From: JAHELQ01 sp965603365
GTDB lineage: Bacteria; Acidobacteriota; Aminicenantia; UBA2199
NCBI GenBank assembly: GCA_965603365.1
Contig: CBFDCR010000073.1
Coordinates: forward strand, 1 to 25,278
DNA: 25,278 nucleotides
Direction of reading: 5' to 3'
The notes beneath the pieces were generated by a model. It did not search any database. It saw only the letters and a list, made by a program, of their open reading frames with translations, and was not told the DNA's origin. Each line of letters begins with the position of its first letter. The first letter of the stretch is position 1. This document shows positions 6,480-13,802 of the stretch, piece by piece. Position numbers and translations under genes: made by a program.

Positions 6480-7406
6480 TTATAATTTATGCCCGGCGTC
6501 GACGATCCTGTTTTTAGCCTGCTTTTTGGCCTGGCACAATGCTCGGTCCGTAACCTGCAGCAGTCGGCCGGGACTGTCGGCATGCAGGCCGTATTGCCCG
6601 ATGCTGCCGGTGATGGTGGTGCGGATCTGTCTGCCCTGGTGGGGGATGGCGTAATCCTCGATTTTGCCCCTCACCCTATCGCCCAGTATAAGGGCACCCT
6701 CTATTTCGGTTTCCGGCAGGATGATCATGAATTCATCCCCACCGAACCGGCCGGCAAAGTCTTGCTCCCTGAGGTTCCGCTTGATACAAAAGGCAATTTT
6801 TTTGATGATCTCGTCGCCCACCAGGTGGCCGAATGTATCGTTAATCTCCTTAAAACCGTCGATGTCCAGCAGAAATATGCTGAATACCCGCCGGTTTCTT
6901 TTGGCGATTCGGCTCTGGTTCTCCAGTTCGGTGAGGATGTATCTCCTGTTGTAAAAACCGGTTAAAGAGTCGGTGGTGGCAAAGGTGAACAGCCGGGCAT
7001 GATATTCCTCTTCGATTTCGTCGTTAAAACTGAACCGCAGTACGGTTGAGCCGATGCCGATTTTGTCGCCGGATCTTAAAATCCTCTCTTCCGCCAACTC
7101 CCCGTTGAGGTGGGTACCGTTGGTGGAATTCAAATCGGTGACGACAATCTGTTCGATCTGTGAGTCCTTGATGATTCGCACCTGACAGTGATGCTTACTG
7201 GCCATGGGATCGTTGATCACGATATGATTGTCGTCGGCTCTACCGATGGAGATCCTTTTTTTGTCGATACTGAATATCTTGCCGAAGTCACTCTCTGCGC
7301 CTTTGATAACGGTAAAGAGTAAGTGGACCCTGCTTTCTTCAGGCGGCTGTTTCTCAGATGCAGGTTTCCGCACTTTGATGTCGATCTTTGTTGTATCGCC
7401 GGACAT
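6480..7406 (-). CDS. FHA-GGDEF protein, probable diguanylate cyclase
   Basis: 308 residues, no membrane segment or signal peptide. After a 25-residue tail, residues about 28-125 form an FHA phosphothreonine-binding domain with the conserved GR (55-56), S-K-H-H (70-73) and N-S-T-N-G (93-97). A GGDEF domain follows (about 140-305): TDSLTGFYNRRY (145-156), LLDIDGFKEINDTFGH (179-194), and GGDEF intact at 222-226. RxxD at 213-216, five residues before GGDEF, is the product-inhibition I-site. So the protein should make cyclic di-GMP from two GTP, with output gated by binding to a phosphorylated partner. It lies 28 nt behind sucD and probably shares its transcript. It may respond to a Ser/Thr kinase not found in this window. 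Confidence 0.93.
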   Translation of the reverse strand: MSGDTTKIDIKVRKPASEKQPPEESRVHLLFTVIKGAESDFGKIFSIDKKRISIGRADDNHIVINDPMASKHHCQVRIIKDSQIEQIVVTDLNSTNGTHLNGELAEERILRSGDKIGIGSTVLRFSFNDEIEEEYHARLFTFATTDSLTGFYNRRYILTELENQSRIAKRNRRVFSIFLLDIDGFKEINDTFGHLVGDEIIKKIAFCIKRNLREQDFAGRFGGDEFMIILPETEIEGALILGDRVRGKIEDYAIPHQGRQIRTTITGSIGQYGLHADSPGRLLQVTDRALCQAKKQAKNRIVDAGHKL

Positions 7407-7434
7407 TCTGTCTCTTCTGGTTAACGCTCGTTCG

Positions 7435-8304
7435 TCAGCCCATCACCTTTTTTACGGTTATGCCGATTTCTGCCGGACTCTCCACCACATGAATGCCGTT
7501 TTCCCGCAGTACCCGCATCTTCTCTTTGGCCGTGCCTTTGCCGCCGGAAATGATGGCACCGGCATGTCCCATTCGCCTTCCTGGAGGAGCGGTCTGGCCT
7601 GAGATGAATGATATGACAGGTTTACTCATATGTTTGTTGATGTATTCGGCTGCCTGCTCCTCCATGCTGCCGCCGATTTCGCCGATCATCACCACCGCAT
7701 CGGTCTGGTCGTCTTCCTTGAATAACTTGAGAATATCGATGAAATTGGAGCCCATCACCGGGTCGCCGCCGATGCCCACGCAGGTAGACTGGCCCATGCC
7801 CAGGTTGGTAATCTGGTAGACCGCCGCATAGGTCAGGGTGCCGGAACGGGAGACCACCCCGATTCTGCCTTTTTTGTGGATGCGGGCCGGCATTATACCC
7901 ACTTTGGCCTCGCCGGGGGTAATGACGCCGGGACAATTGGGGCCGATGAGCCGGGAGTCGGTGGTACGGAGATAGTTCTTGACCTTGACCATGTCTAAGG
8001 GGGGAACCCCTTCGGTGATGCAGACGATCAATCCGACCCCTGCATAGGCGGCCTCTAAAATGGCGTCGGCGGCAAAAACAGCCGGGACAAATATAATGGA
8101 CACATTGGCTTCCACACTCTTGACGGCCTCTTCCACTGTATTAAAAACCGGTTTGTCCAGGTGCACCTGACCGCCTTTTCCAGGGGTCACCCCGCCGACT
8201 ACGTTCGTACCGTATTCGATCATCCGAGAGGCATGAAAGGTCCCCTCTTTGCCGGTAAATCCCTGTACCACAATCCTCGAATCTTTATTCACCAATATCG
8301 CCAT
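7435..8304 (-). CDS. sucD: Succinyl-CoA synthetase (ADP/GDP-forming) alpha subunit
   Basis: 289 residues, the usual length. It carries the CoA-binding Rossmann start (IVVQGFTGKEGTFHA, 11-25), the GPNCPGVI block (121-128), GQSTCVGIGGDPVMG (171-185) and the active phosphohistidine H247 in GHAGAIISGGKGTAKEK. The enzyme works with SucC in the TCA cycle, interconverting succinyl-CoA and succinate with substrate-level phosphorylation. The start codon lies one base after the sucC stop, which implies translational coupling and balanced subunit production. Confidence 0.98.
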   Translation of the reverse strand: MAILVNKDSRIVVQGFTGKEGTFHASRMIEYGTNVVGGVTPGKGGQVHLDKPVFNTVEEAVKSVEANVSIIFVPAVFAADAILEAAYAGVGLIVCITEGVPPLDMVKVKNYLRTTDSRLIGPNCPGVITPGEAKVGIMPARIHKKGRIGVVSRSGTLTYAAVYQITNLGMGQSTCVGIGGDPVMGSNFIDILKLFKEDDQTDAVVMIGEIGGSMEEQAAEYINKHMSKPVISFISGQTAPPGRRMGHAGAIISGGKGTAKEKMRVLRENGIHVVESPAEIGITVKKVMG

Positions 8305-8305
8305 T

Positions 8306-9472
8306 TTATTCTCCTTTTGCCAGTTTTACCGCCTTCTCGGCAGCAGTCTTGAGATCCAATTCAGGAATAAAGTTTTTGATACCCGAACCCTCGATAATCC
8401 GTCTGCCCTCTTCCTCGTTGGTGCCGACGAGGCGGATCACGATGGGTACCTTGACCTCGATATCCCTGATGGCATTAACGATGCCGCCGGCCACCAGATC
8501 GGTACGCACGATGCCGCCAAATATATTCACTAAAACGACCTTCACATTCTCGTCGGCCATGAGTATTTTAAAGGCTTCCTTGACTCTCTCTTCGGAGGTG
8601 CCGCCGCCCACATCAAGAAAATTGGCCGGTTCGCCGCCGTAATATTTTAGAATGTCCATGGTGGCCATGGCCAGCCCGGCACCGTTGACCATACAGCCGA
8701 TATCGCCGTCCAGTTTGATGTAGTTGAGATCGTATTTTGATGCCTCTACCTCTAAGGGTTCTTCCTCGTGGATGTCCCTCAATTCTATCACCTCGGGATG
8801 CCGCACCAGACCGTTATCGTCGAAATTGATCTTGCCATCGAGGGCGATGACCTCATCGGCGCCGGTGATGATGAGGGGATTGATCTCCACCAGGGAGGCA
8901 TCTTTGTCCCAGAAGAGCCGGTACAAATTCTGGACCATGTTGGAAAATTGTTTCTGCTGGGGTTTGTTGAGCTTCAGGTTATAGGCCAGCGTCCTCAGGT
9001 GGAAAGCCGATAGTCCGGTTACCGGATGAACGCGCATCTTGTAAATCAGCTCAGGGCTTTGGGCCGCCACCTCTTCGATTTCCATGCCCCCTTCCGACGA
9101 GGCAATGATCACCGGGCATTCATTTTCCCGGTCCACGATGATGGCCAGATACAGCTCTTTTACGATATTCATCCCTTCTTCTACCAGGATCTTTCGCACC
9201 AGTTTGCCTTCGGGACCGGTCTGCCGGCTCACCAGCTTCATCCCCAGGATCTGGCCGACATACTGCTCGGCCTCTTCTCTGTTTTTGGCCAGCTTGACAC
9301 CGCCGGCCTTTCCTCTTCCGCCGGCATGAACCTGTGCCTTAACGACACAGGGATACCCCACGGTTTCGGCAATTTCGACGGCTTTGGTTTTGTCTTCTGT
9401 CATCTCACCTTGGGGGACCGGCACGTCGTACTCTTTAAACAATTGCTTTGCCTGATATTCATGTATTTTCAT
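8306..9472 (-). CDS. sucC: Succinyl-CoA synthetase (ADP/GDP-forming) beta subunit
   Basis: 388 residues, exactly the normal size. N-terminal ATP-grasp domain starting MKIHEYQAKQLF, with VVKAQVHAGGRGKAGGVKL (about 43-61), SLVEINPLI and the aspartate-rich ALDGKINFDDN; the C-terminal flavodoxin-like part has GAGLAMATMDI, the FLDVGGG loop and VNIFGGIVRTD. It binds the nucleotide and, with SucD, forms the TCA-cycle enzyme. AGGAGG lies 6 nt ahead of the start. The gene follows the propeller-protein gene by 31 nt in the same direction, an unusual neighbour for a TCA enzyme. Confidence 0.98.
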   Translation of the reverse strand: MKIHEYQAKQLFKEYDVPVPQGEMTEDKTKAVEIAETVGYPCVVKAQVHAGGRGKAGGVKLAKNREEAEQYVGQILGMKLVSRQTGPEGKLVRKILVEEGMNIVKELYLAIIVDRENECPVIIASSEGGMEIEEVAAQSPELIYKMRVHPVTGLSAFHLRTLAYNLKLNKPQQKQFSNMVQNLYRLFWDKDASLVEINPLIITGADEVIALDGKINFDDNGLVRHPEVIELRDIHEEEPLEVEASKYDLNYIKLDGDIGCMVNGAGLAMATMDILKYYGGEPANFLDVGGGTSEERVKEAFKILMADENVKVVLVNIFGGIVRTDLVAGGIVNAIRDIEVKVPIVIRLVGTNEEEGRRIIEGSGIKNFIPELDLKTAAEKAVKLAKGE

Positions 9473-9503
9473 CTTAGCCTCCTAATGATCTGCCATATTC
9501 ACA

Positions 9504-11528
9504 TTAAAGTTCTTTTTGATACACTTTATAGTTGCCGAACTCATCGACGACCTTTATAAAGATGATTTTTTTATTGGCCAGTTCTTTTGAGCCGATTTTA
9601 TATCCCTCCGATTTTGAATCGCCGATCATATCGTCCGGGGCTAAGGGGAACCACAGCTTGCCGTCGGGGGAATACAAAACCGCCTGGATAATGGAATCAA
9701 GATCGCTGACGTTAAAGCTCAATTGATTGGCCTGCCGGTTAAAATTATTCAGAACCGGCGCGGTGGAATCAATGGTAAATTCGTGGGAAATCATACTGCT
9801 GGCTCCGGAGAGGTCGGGTGGATTGTCGAGACTGTCATCGACCGCAACTTTCAACACGTATTTTCCGTCTTCGTACATTTCGGTGGGCAGTTCACAACTC
9901 TTTTCGGTGATGTCTTCTTTGAAGGAAATCCAATTCCGACCCGTTGTTTTCTTGAGGTAAAGGTTGAATTTTAATTGATCGTCGTTGGGGTCCGCCGCCG
10001 ACCATTTTATTTTAAGGTATTTATTGGCTTTATTTTTTTTGTCATCCTTTTGGGGATTGTTTTTGGGCTCCGGGGCTTTTACGATTTCTATTTTTTTGAT
10101 CCTGGGCTTGAGGTTGGATTGGATGTAGTATGCCTTTAGATGATTTAAATAAGGGGTTTGGGCGATGTTTGATGCGTTTAGCGCGATTTTAATCTGAAGA
10201 TAGCGGTAATCCGTTAAGCCGATATTTGAATTTTCCGGATCTGTGTACGGGGGCGACCATTCGGTCCAACTGTTATCGGGAATATTTGAGTTACCTGCCC
10301 GGGCAAACAACGCCACTTGTGTGGGCAAAGATGCCGCAGCGTTCCAGTACATTCTGCCGAATTTCGACGGTACTTCCAGATCGAATACCTTTGAGAAGTA
10401 GGTAGCGCTGCTGTTCAAATCGCTTTCGATGCCGGTAATGGCGGCGGTATTGTTGCCGATGAGGGTAAATCCACCGGCCCGCTCTTTTATTTTAAAAATC
10501 TGGGCCGATTCGCTCTCGTATATCAGTGAGAAGCTGCCGTCTTTTTTTATTTTATAGACCCTGCCGGCATTGCCGGTTCCGATAATCACCGTGTCGTCTT
10601 TTTGGTTATAACAGATGGAATAGATATATTCATCGTTGGATGACCATATTTTCTCCACCACGCCGTTGGTGTCCAGGCAGTACAATACGCTTTTTTCTTT
10701 GACCTTTTTCTTCTCTTCATCCTTCGAGCCGTCGAAAGGGGGCTCGATTTTCCGGGCTTCGGCCCCATTCAGCGCCTTAACTCCCCGGCAGGCGGAGAAG
10801 AATATATTTCCCTCTTTGTCTTCGCAGATTCCCCTGATCTCTTCAAAGGGAGCATCGTACAGAACCTTCACCTTGCGGTTGTCGATGCGGTATAAAACGC
10901 CTCTATCTCCACTGCCGGCCAGGATGGAATTGTTACGGGTGACAAACAGGCTGATGATGTGGGTGTCTTCAAAGCTGTAGATGTTAGCGGCGTCGCCGGG
11001 CCCTTTGATCTGGTAAACCCCCCCGTTGTTGCCGACTGCACAGATAATATTTCCCTGCCGGTCCTCCTTCATGTCCCAGATAAACTTTTCGCTGGGGGTG
11101 AAGACCTCCGTCGCCTTTTGATCACTGCCGATCTTATAAACTTTGCCATTGGGCGAGGTGCCCACGTAAACTTCATTGTCGGCTTTTACCAGCAGGGCGT
11201 ATACATCGAGACGGGGGCTCTCGAAGATCTTTTCGATTTTACCGTCATTTTGCCGGATGCGGAATACCGATGCCTTATGTCCGGTGCCGACATAGACATC
11301 ACCGCCTTTGCCGATATCGAGGGCAAGATAGTACTCCTGGTCGGGTCCATTAATGGCTTTGATCCGGGGACCGATAAACAACCTGCCGGTGTCGTCTATA
11401 TTGGCTCCGTCCAGTTCCCCTTTTTGAAAATCTTCATAGGTTTTGATCTCTATTTTTTTCACCGAAACGGCGTGTGCACTGACCAGCAACGAAAAAACGA
11501 GTGAGAAGATACAGATTTTTTTTATCAT
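9504..11528 (-). CDS. Secreted beta-propeller protein with C-terminal Ig/FN3-like region
   Basis: 674 residues. A signal peptide (MIKKICIFSLVFSLLVSAHA, 1-20) leads to a series of short repeats with the theme 'vYVGTg..GkVyrI' (for example near residues 76-90, 117-131, 199-210, 240-246 and 313-327), typical of NHL/two-component-regulator-type beta-propeller blades, to about residue 365. A middle beta-rich section (about 375-465) follows, then an Ig- or fibronectin-III-like part (about 470-600) with ISHEFTIDSTAPVL and a final strand-rich tail. No enzyme motif is visible; it probably binds a protein or polysaccharide in the periplasm or at the surface. The gene starts 9 nt after the S55 gene, so they are probably co-translated and may act together. 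Confidence 0.8.
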   Translation of the reverse strand: MIKKICIFSLVFSLLVSAHAVSVKKIEIKTYEDFQKGELDGANIDDTGRLFIGPRIKAINGPDQEYYLALDIGKGGDVYVGTGHKASVFRIRQNDGKIEKIFESPRLDVYALLVKADNEVYVGTSPNGKVYKIGSDQKATEVFTPSEKFIWDMKEDRQGNIICAVGNNGGVYQIKGPGDAANIYSFEDTHIISLFVTRNNSILAGSGDRGVLYRIDNRKVKVLYDAPFEEIRGICEDKEGNIFFSACRGVKALNGAEARKIEPPFDGSKDEEKKKVKEKSVLYCLDTNGVVEKIWSSNDEYIYSICYNQKDDTVIIGTGNAGRVYKIKKDGSFSLIYESESAQIFKIKERAGGFTLIGNNTAAITGIESDLNSSATYFSKVFDLEVPSKFGRMYWNAAASLPTQVALFARAGNSNIPDNSWTEWSPPYTDPENSNIGLTDYRYLQIKIALNASNIAQTPYLNHLKAYYIQSNLKPRIKKIEIVKAPEPKNNPQKDDKKNKANKYLKIKWSAADPNDDQLKFNLYLKKTTGRNWISFKEDITEKSCELPTEMYEDGKYVLKVAVDDSLDNPPDLSGASSMISHEFTIDSTAPVLNNFNRQANQLSFNVSDLDSIIQAVLYSPDGKLWFPLAPDDMIGDSKSEGYKIGSKELANKKIIFIKVVDEFGNYKVYQKEL

Positions 11529-11537
11529 GTTGGCTTT

Positions 11538-13304
11538 TTACCTCTCTTTGATTTTTAGTTTGAACCATTTTTTCCCGGTGACCACTGCCGGCACCTCCAT
11601 CTGGTACTCCATTAACGTCGAATATTTGATCTCCGACTGGTTGTTGGAGGAAGAGTTAAATATAAAAACATTTTTCAGGCTTGACGGCAGGTTTGAATAT
11701 TCATAGCCGCTGATAAATAGCCCCTCCGCCGGAGCCAATATTTTAAAATAGAGGCGATTGTTCTTTCTCAAGTTGTTAATGGCCCGGATAAGGGCATTGA
11801 GTCGGATGGGGAAATAGTTGGTTCTGATATTTTTGGCCTCAAACTTGCCCATTTCGGCTCTATCCGCTACCATCAGGTAGAAGTCGGAGCCGGATTTCAG
11901 GCTGGGGGTTTTAATATTGGCCGAGTCGGTGACCAGGTTTCCCCGCTCGTTCTTGAAGAAGAGTTTGACATCTACCATTTCTCCCGGTAAAAATGAGTTT
12001 TTGTTGATGATAACGTTTTCCAGATGGGTTCTTTTGACGATTTCAGCACCGCCGATCTCAAAATCGATTTTCTGTATTTTTACCCTTTTCTCCGGGTTGT
12101 TCATCAAGAAAAAGTTCACCGCCAGAATCAGGTTGGCGAAGTCGTTAAAACAGTTGGTACCGCTGAAAAGGTCATTGATCGTGATATTTTTTTCATCCTC
12201 GATAAAAATTTTGCCGCTTACATGGATGGAATTAAAGCCCACCTGCTGGTATTCCGAGGCAAAGACGTTCTGGAGAGAGATAGCAGTGAGGGCCGGGGTG
12301 AGCAGGGGGTGGTTGATCATTTCCACCTTAAATTTCCTGCTGCGGTTCTTTAAAAAGACTTCCATGGGAATCATGTAAGGGCTGCTCCCCAACTCTCCCT
12401 GGATGCCTGAAAACCGGTCCTGGGCCACGTGACCGATCATATTTTGGGTGGTCACCAGCCTGAAGGGTTCCTCATATGACGGCACCACAGAGATGACTTC
12501 GGCCTTGTGCAGGGGAAAATCCACGGTGCCGAGATTGAAGAAGGGATGCCCGAACAGGTAGATGTTTTTGCCGTCTACGTGGGTGACTGTCCCGGAGGCA
12601 GAGATCTCGAAGTCTCCCCGGATCAGGGGAACGGCCGCGGCATCGGCAGGCTGTATGCTGAATAGTGTCTCGGTGACCGACGGTTTATCTATAGTCTGGG
12701 ATATCTTCAGGCTGTCGAGGGGGGTAAAAACCGGCTGCCAGTATGACAGAACCGATGGATGCATGCCTTTGTTGGAGGATATAAGTTTGATGGGGGTGAG
12801 GGACTGGCGGGGGGAAAAACTGGCGCGGCGGATGATCTCTTCCTGGACCAACCGGGCAATGGTTTCGGTGTTTTTTTCATCGAATTCCAATTTGATATTC
12901 GATATATCGATGGAATAGGTGGGGGTATTGTATTGGGATGTCTCGAGAATATATTCAATCGGGGTGACCCCGGCAATGGGTGTTTTAGAAAAGCGAAAGC
13001 CGTAAGCCACCGCACCGATGATTTTGTCTTCAATATACAGGGGGCTGCCGCTCATGCCGGAAACCACGCCGTTATTTTCCAGTACCGGGGATTTTAACTC
13101 CACAATAATCAGGTCTTTATCGGGGGCAAATTTTTCGATAAACCCCAGGACTTTAAATTGAAATCTCTCGATTTTTGTACCTTTAAATATCGTTTTGCCG
13201 TAACCTTCCATGCCGGTCTTGATTTCCGAAAGCTTCATGATTTCTACAGGGAAAAGGGCGGCATAAGAAAGTAAACAGAGCAGGATCGCCAGGATTTTTT
13301 TCAT
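11538..13304 (-). CDS. Secreted SpoIVB-type S55 peptidase domain protein
   Basis: 588 residues with a signal peptide (about 1-19). GMEGYGKTIFKGTKIERF (31-48) and GVVSGMSGSPLYIEDKIIGAVAYGF (79-103) carry the SGSP serine motif of family S55, and IAGVTPIEYIL follows at 110-120. A second conserved element, IYLFGHPFFNLGTVDFP (248-264), supplies the candidate catalytic His (H253). The rest (about 270-588) is beta-rich and probably forms Ig-like domains. The order of the serine and histidine elements is the reverse of that in SpoIVB. The start codon overlaps the response-regulator stop as TAATG, showing tight coupling. Whether it is an active protease cannot be settled from sequence. Confidence 0.85.
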   Translation of the reverse strand: MKKILAILLCLLSYAALFPVEIMKLSEIKTGMEGYGKTIFKGTKIERFQFKVLGFIEKFAPDKDLIIVELKSPVLENNGVVSGMSGSPLYIEDKIIGAVAYGFRFSKTPIAGVTPIEYILETSQYNTPTYSIDISNIKLEFDEKNTETIARLVQEEIIRRASFSPRQSLTPIKLISSNKGMHPSVLSYWQPVFTPLDSLKISQTIDKPSVTETLFSIQPADAAAVPLIRGDFEISASGTVTHVDGKNIYLFGHPFFNLGTVDFPLHKAEVISVVPSYEEPFRLVTTQNMIGHVAQDRFSGIQGELGSSPYMIPMEVFLKNRSRKFKVEMINHPLLTPALTAISLQNVFASEYQQVGFNSIHVSGKIFIEDEKNITINDLFSGTNCFNDFANLILAVNFFLMNNPEKRVKIQKIDFEIGGAEIVKRTHLENVIINKNSFLPGEMVDVKLFFKNERGNLVTDSANIKTPSLKSGSDFYLMVADRAEMGKFEAKNIRTNYFPIRLNALIRAINNLRKNNRLYFKILAPAEGLFISGYEYSNLPSSLKNVFIFNSSSNNQSEIKYSTLMEYQMEVPAVVTGKKWFKLKIKER

Positions 13305-13666
13305 TAGATCTCCAAAAATTTATTTATTTTGTTCATGAAGTCGTCTACTTTAAAGGGTTTATAAATGACCCCTTCGATTCCCATTTCATTCAATTGGTCG
13401 CCGCTGCATTGATAGTCGCCGGTCAGCATGATGATGGGAATCTTTTGATTCTTTTTTTTGATTTCTTTCACGATATCCGCCGGTTCCTGCATTTCCAGGT
13501 GCCAGTCCAGTAAGATCAGGCTGTAATGGTTCCGGGCGATGAGTTTCAATGCGTCCTCGGAATTTTCGGCTTCATCACAGGCGATGTCCTCCATTTCCAG
13601 GAAATCTTTCACCAGATCCCGGATAAAGATTTCATCGTCGACGACCAGTACTCTTTTCAACTTCAT
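13304..13666 (-). CDS. Single-domain response regulator (CheY-like receiver)
   Basis: 120 residues, just one receiver domain. The acidic pocket D10/D11 (VLVVDDE), the phospho-acceptor Asp in LILLDWHL (about residue 54), the Thr of IMLTGD (about 82) and the Lys of YKPF (about 103) are all present, so it should be phosphorylated by a histidine kinase not found in this window. It has no output domain and must act by protein contact. It is the first gene of the right-to-left run and shares a TAATG junction with the S55 gene. No ribosome site precedes the ATG, and the promoter places the transcript start almost on it. Confidence 0.93.
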   Translation of the reverse strand: MKLKRVLVVDDEIFIRDLVKDFLEMEDIACDEAENSEDALKLIARNHYSLILLDWHLEMQEPADIVKEIKKKNQKIPIIMLTGDYQCSGDQLNEMGIEGVIYKPFKVDDFMNKINKFLEI

Positions 13667-13672
13667 CCGTCT

Positions 13673-13701
13673 ATATTAATAGAATTTACCGTAAAAAGCA
13701 A
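13673..13701 (-). promoter_or_regulatory. Promoter of the response regulator gene, probably leaderless
   Basis: On the minus strand TTGCTT (13696-13701), 17 nt, TAATAT (13673-13678). The -10 ends 7 nt before the ATG at 13664-13666, so the transcript would begin at or next to the start codon. Confidence 0.45.
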
Positions 13702-13743
13702 GTCCCCCAAAACCCTGTAGACGGGGCGGCGTGTGTATCCTTT

Positions 13744-13786
13744 GAAAAAAAAAGGCCCGAAAGGGGGTGCCTTCCGGGCCTTTTGT
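13744..13786 (-). terminator. Rho-independent terminator after the first C25 peptidase gene
   Basis: Stem AAAAGGCCCG/CGGGCCTTTT with a roughly 15-nt loop; on the minus strand it is followed by a run of nine T. It lies about 17 nt beyond the stop at 13803. Confidence 0.85.
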
Positions 13787-13802
13787 TAAGAGAAGATTTT
13801 TA

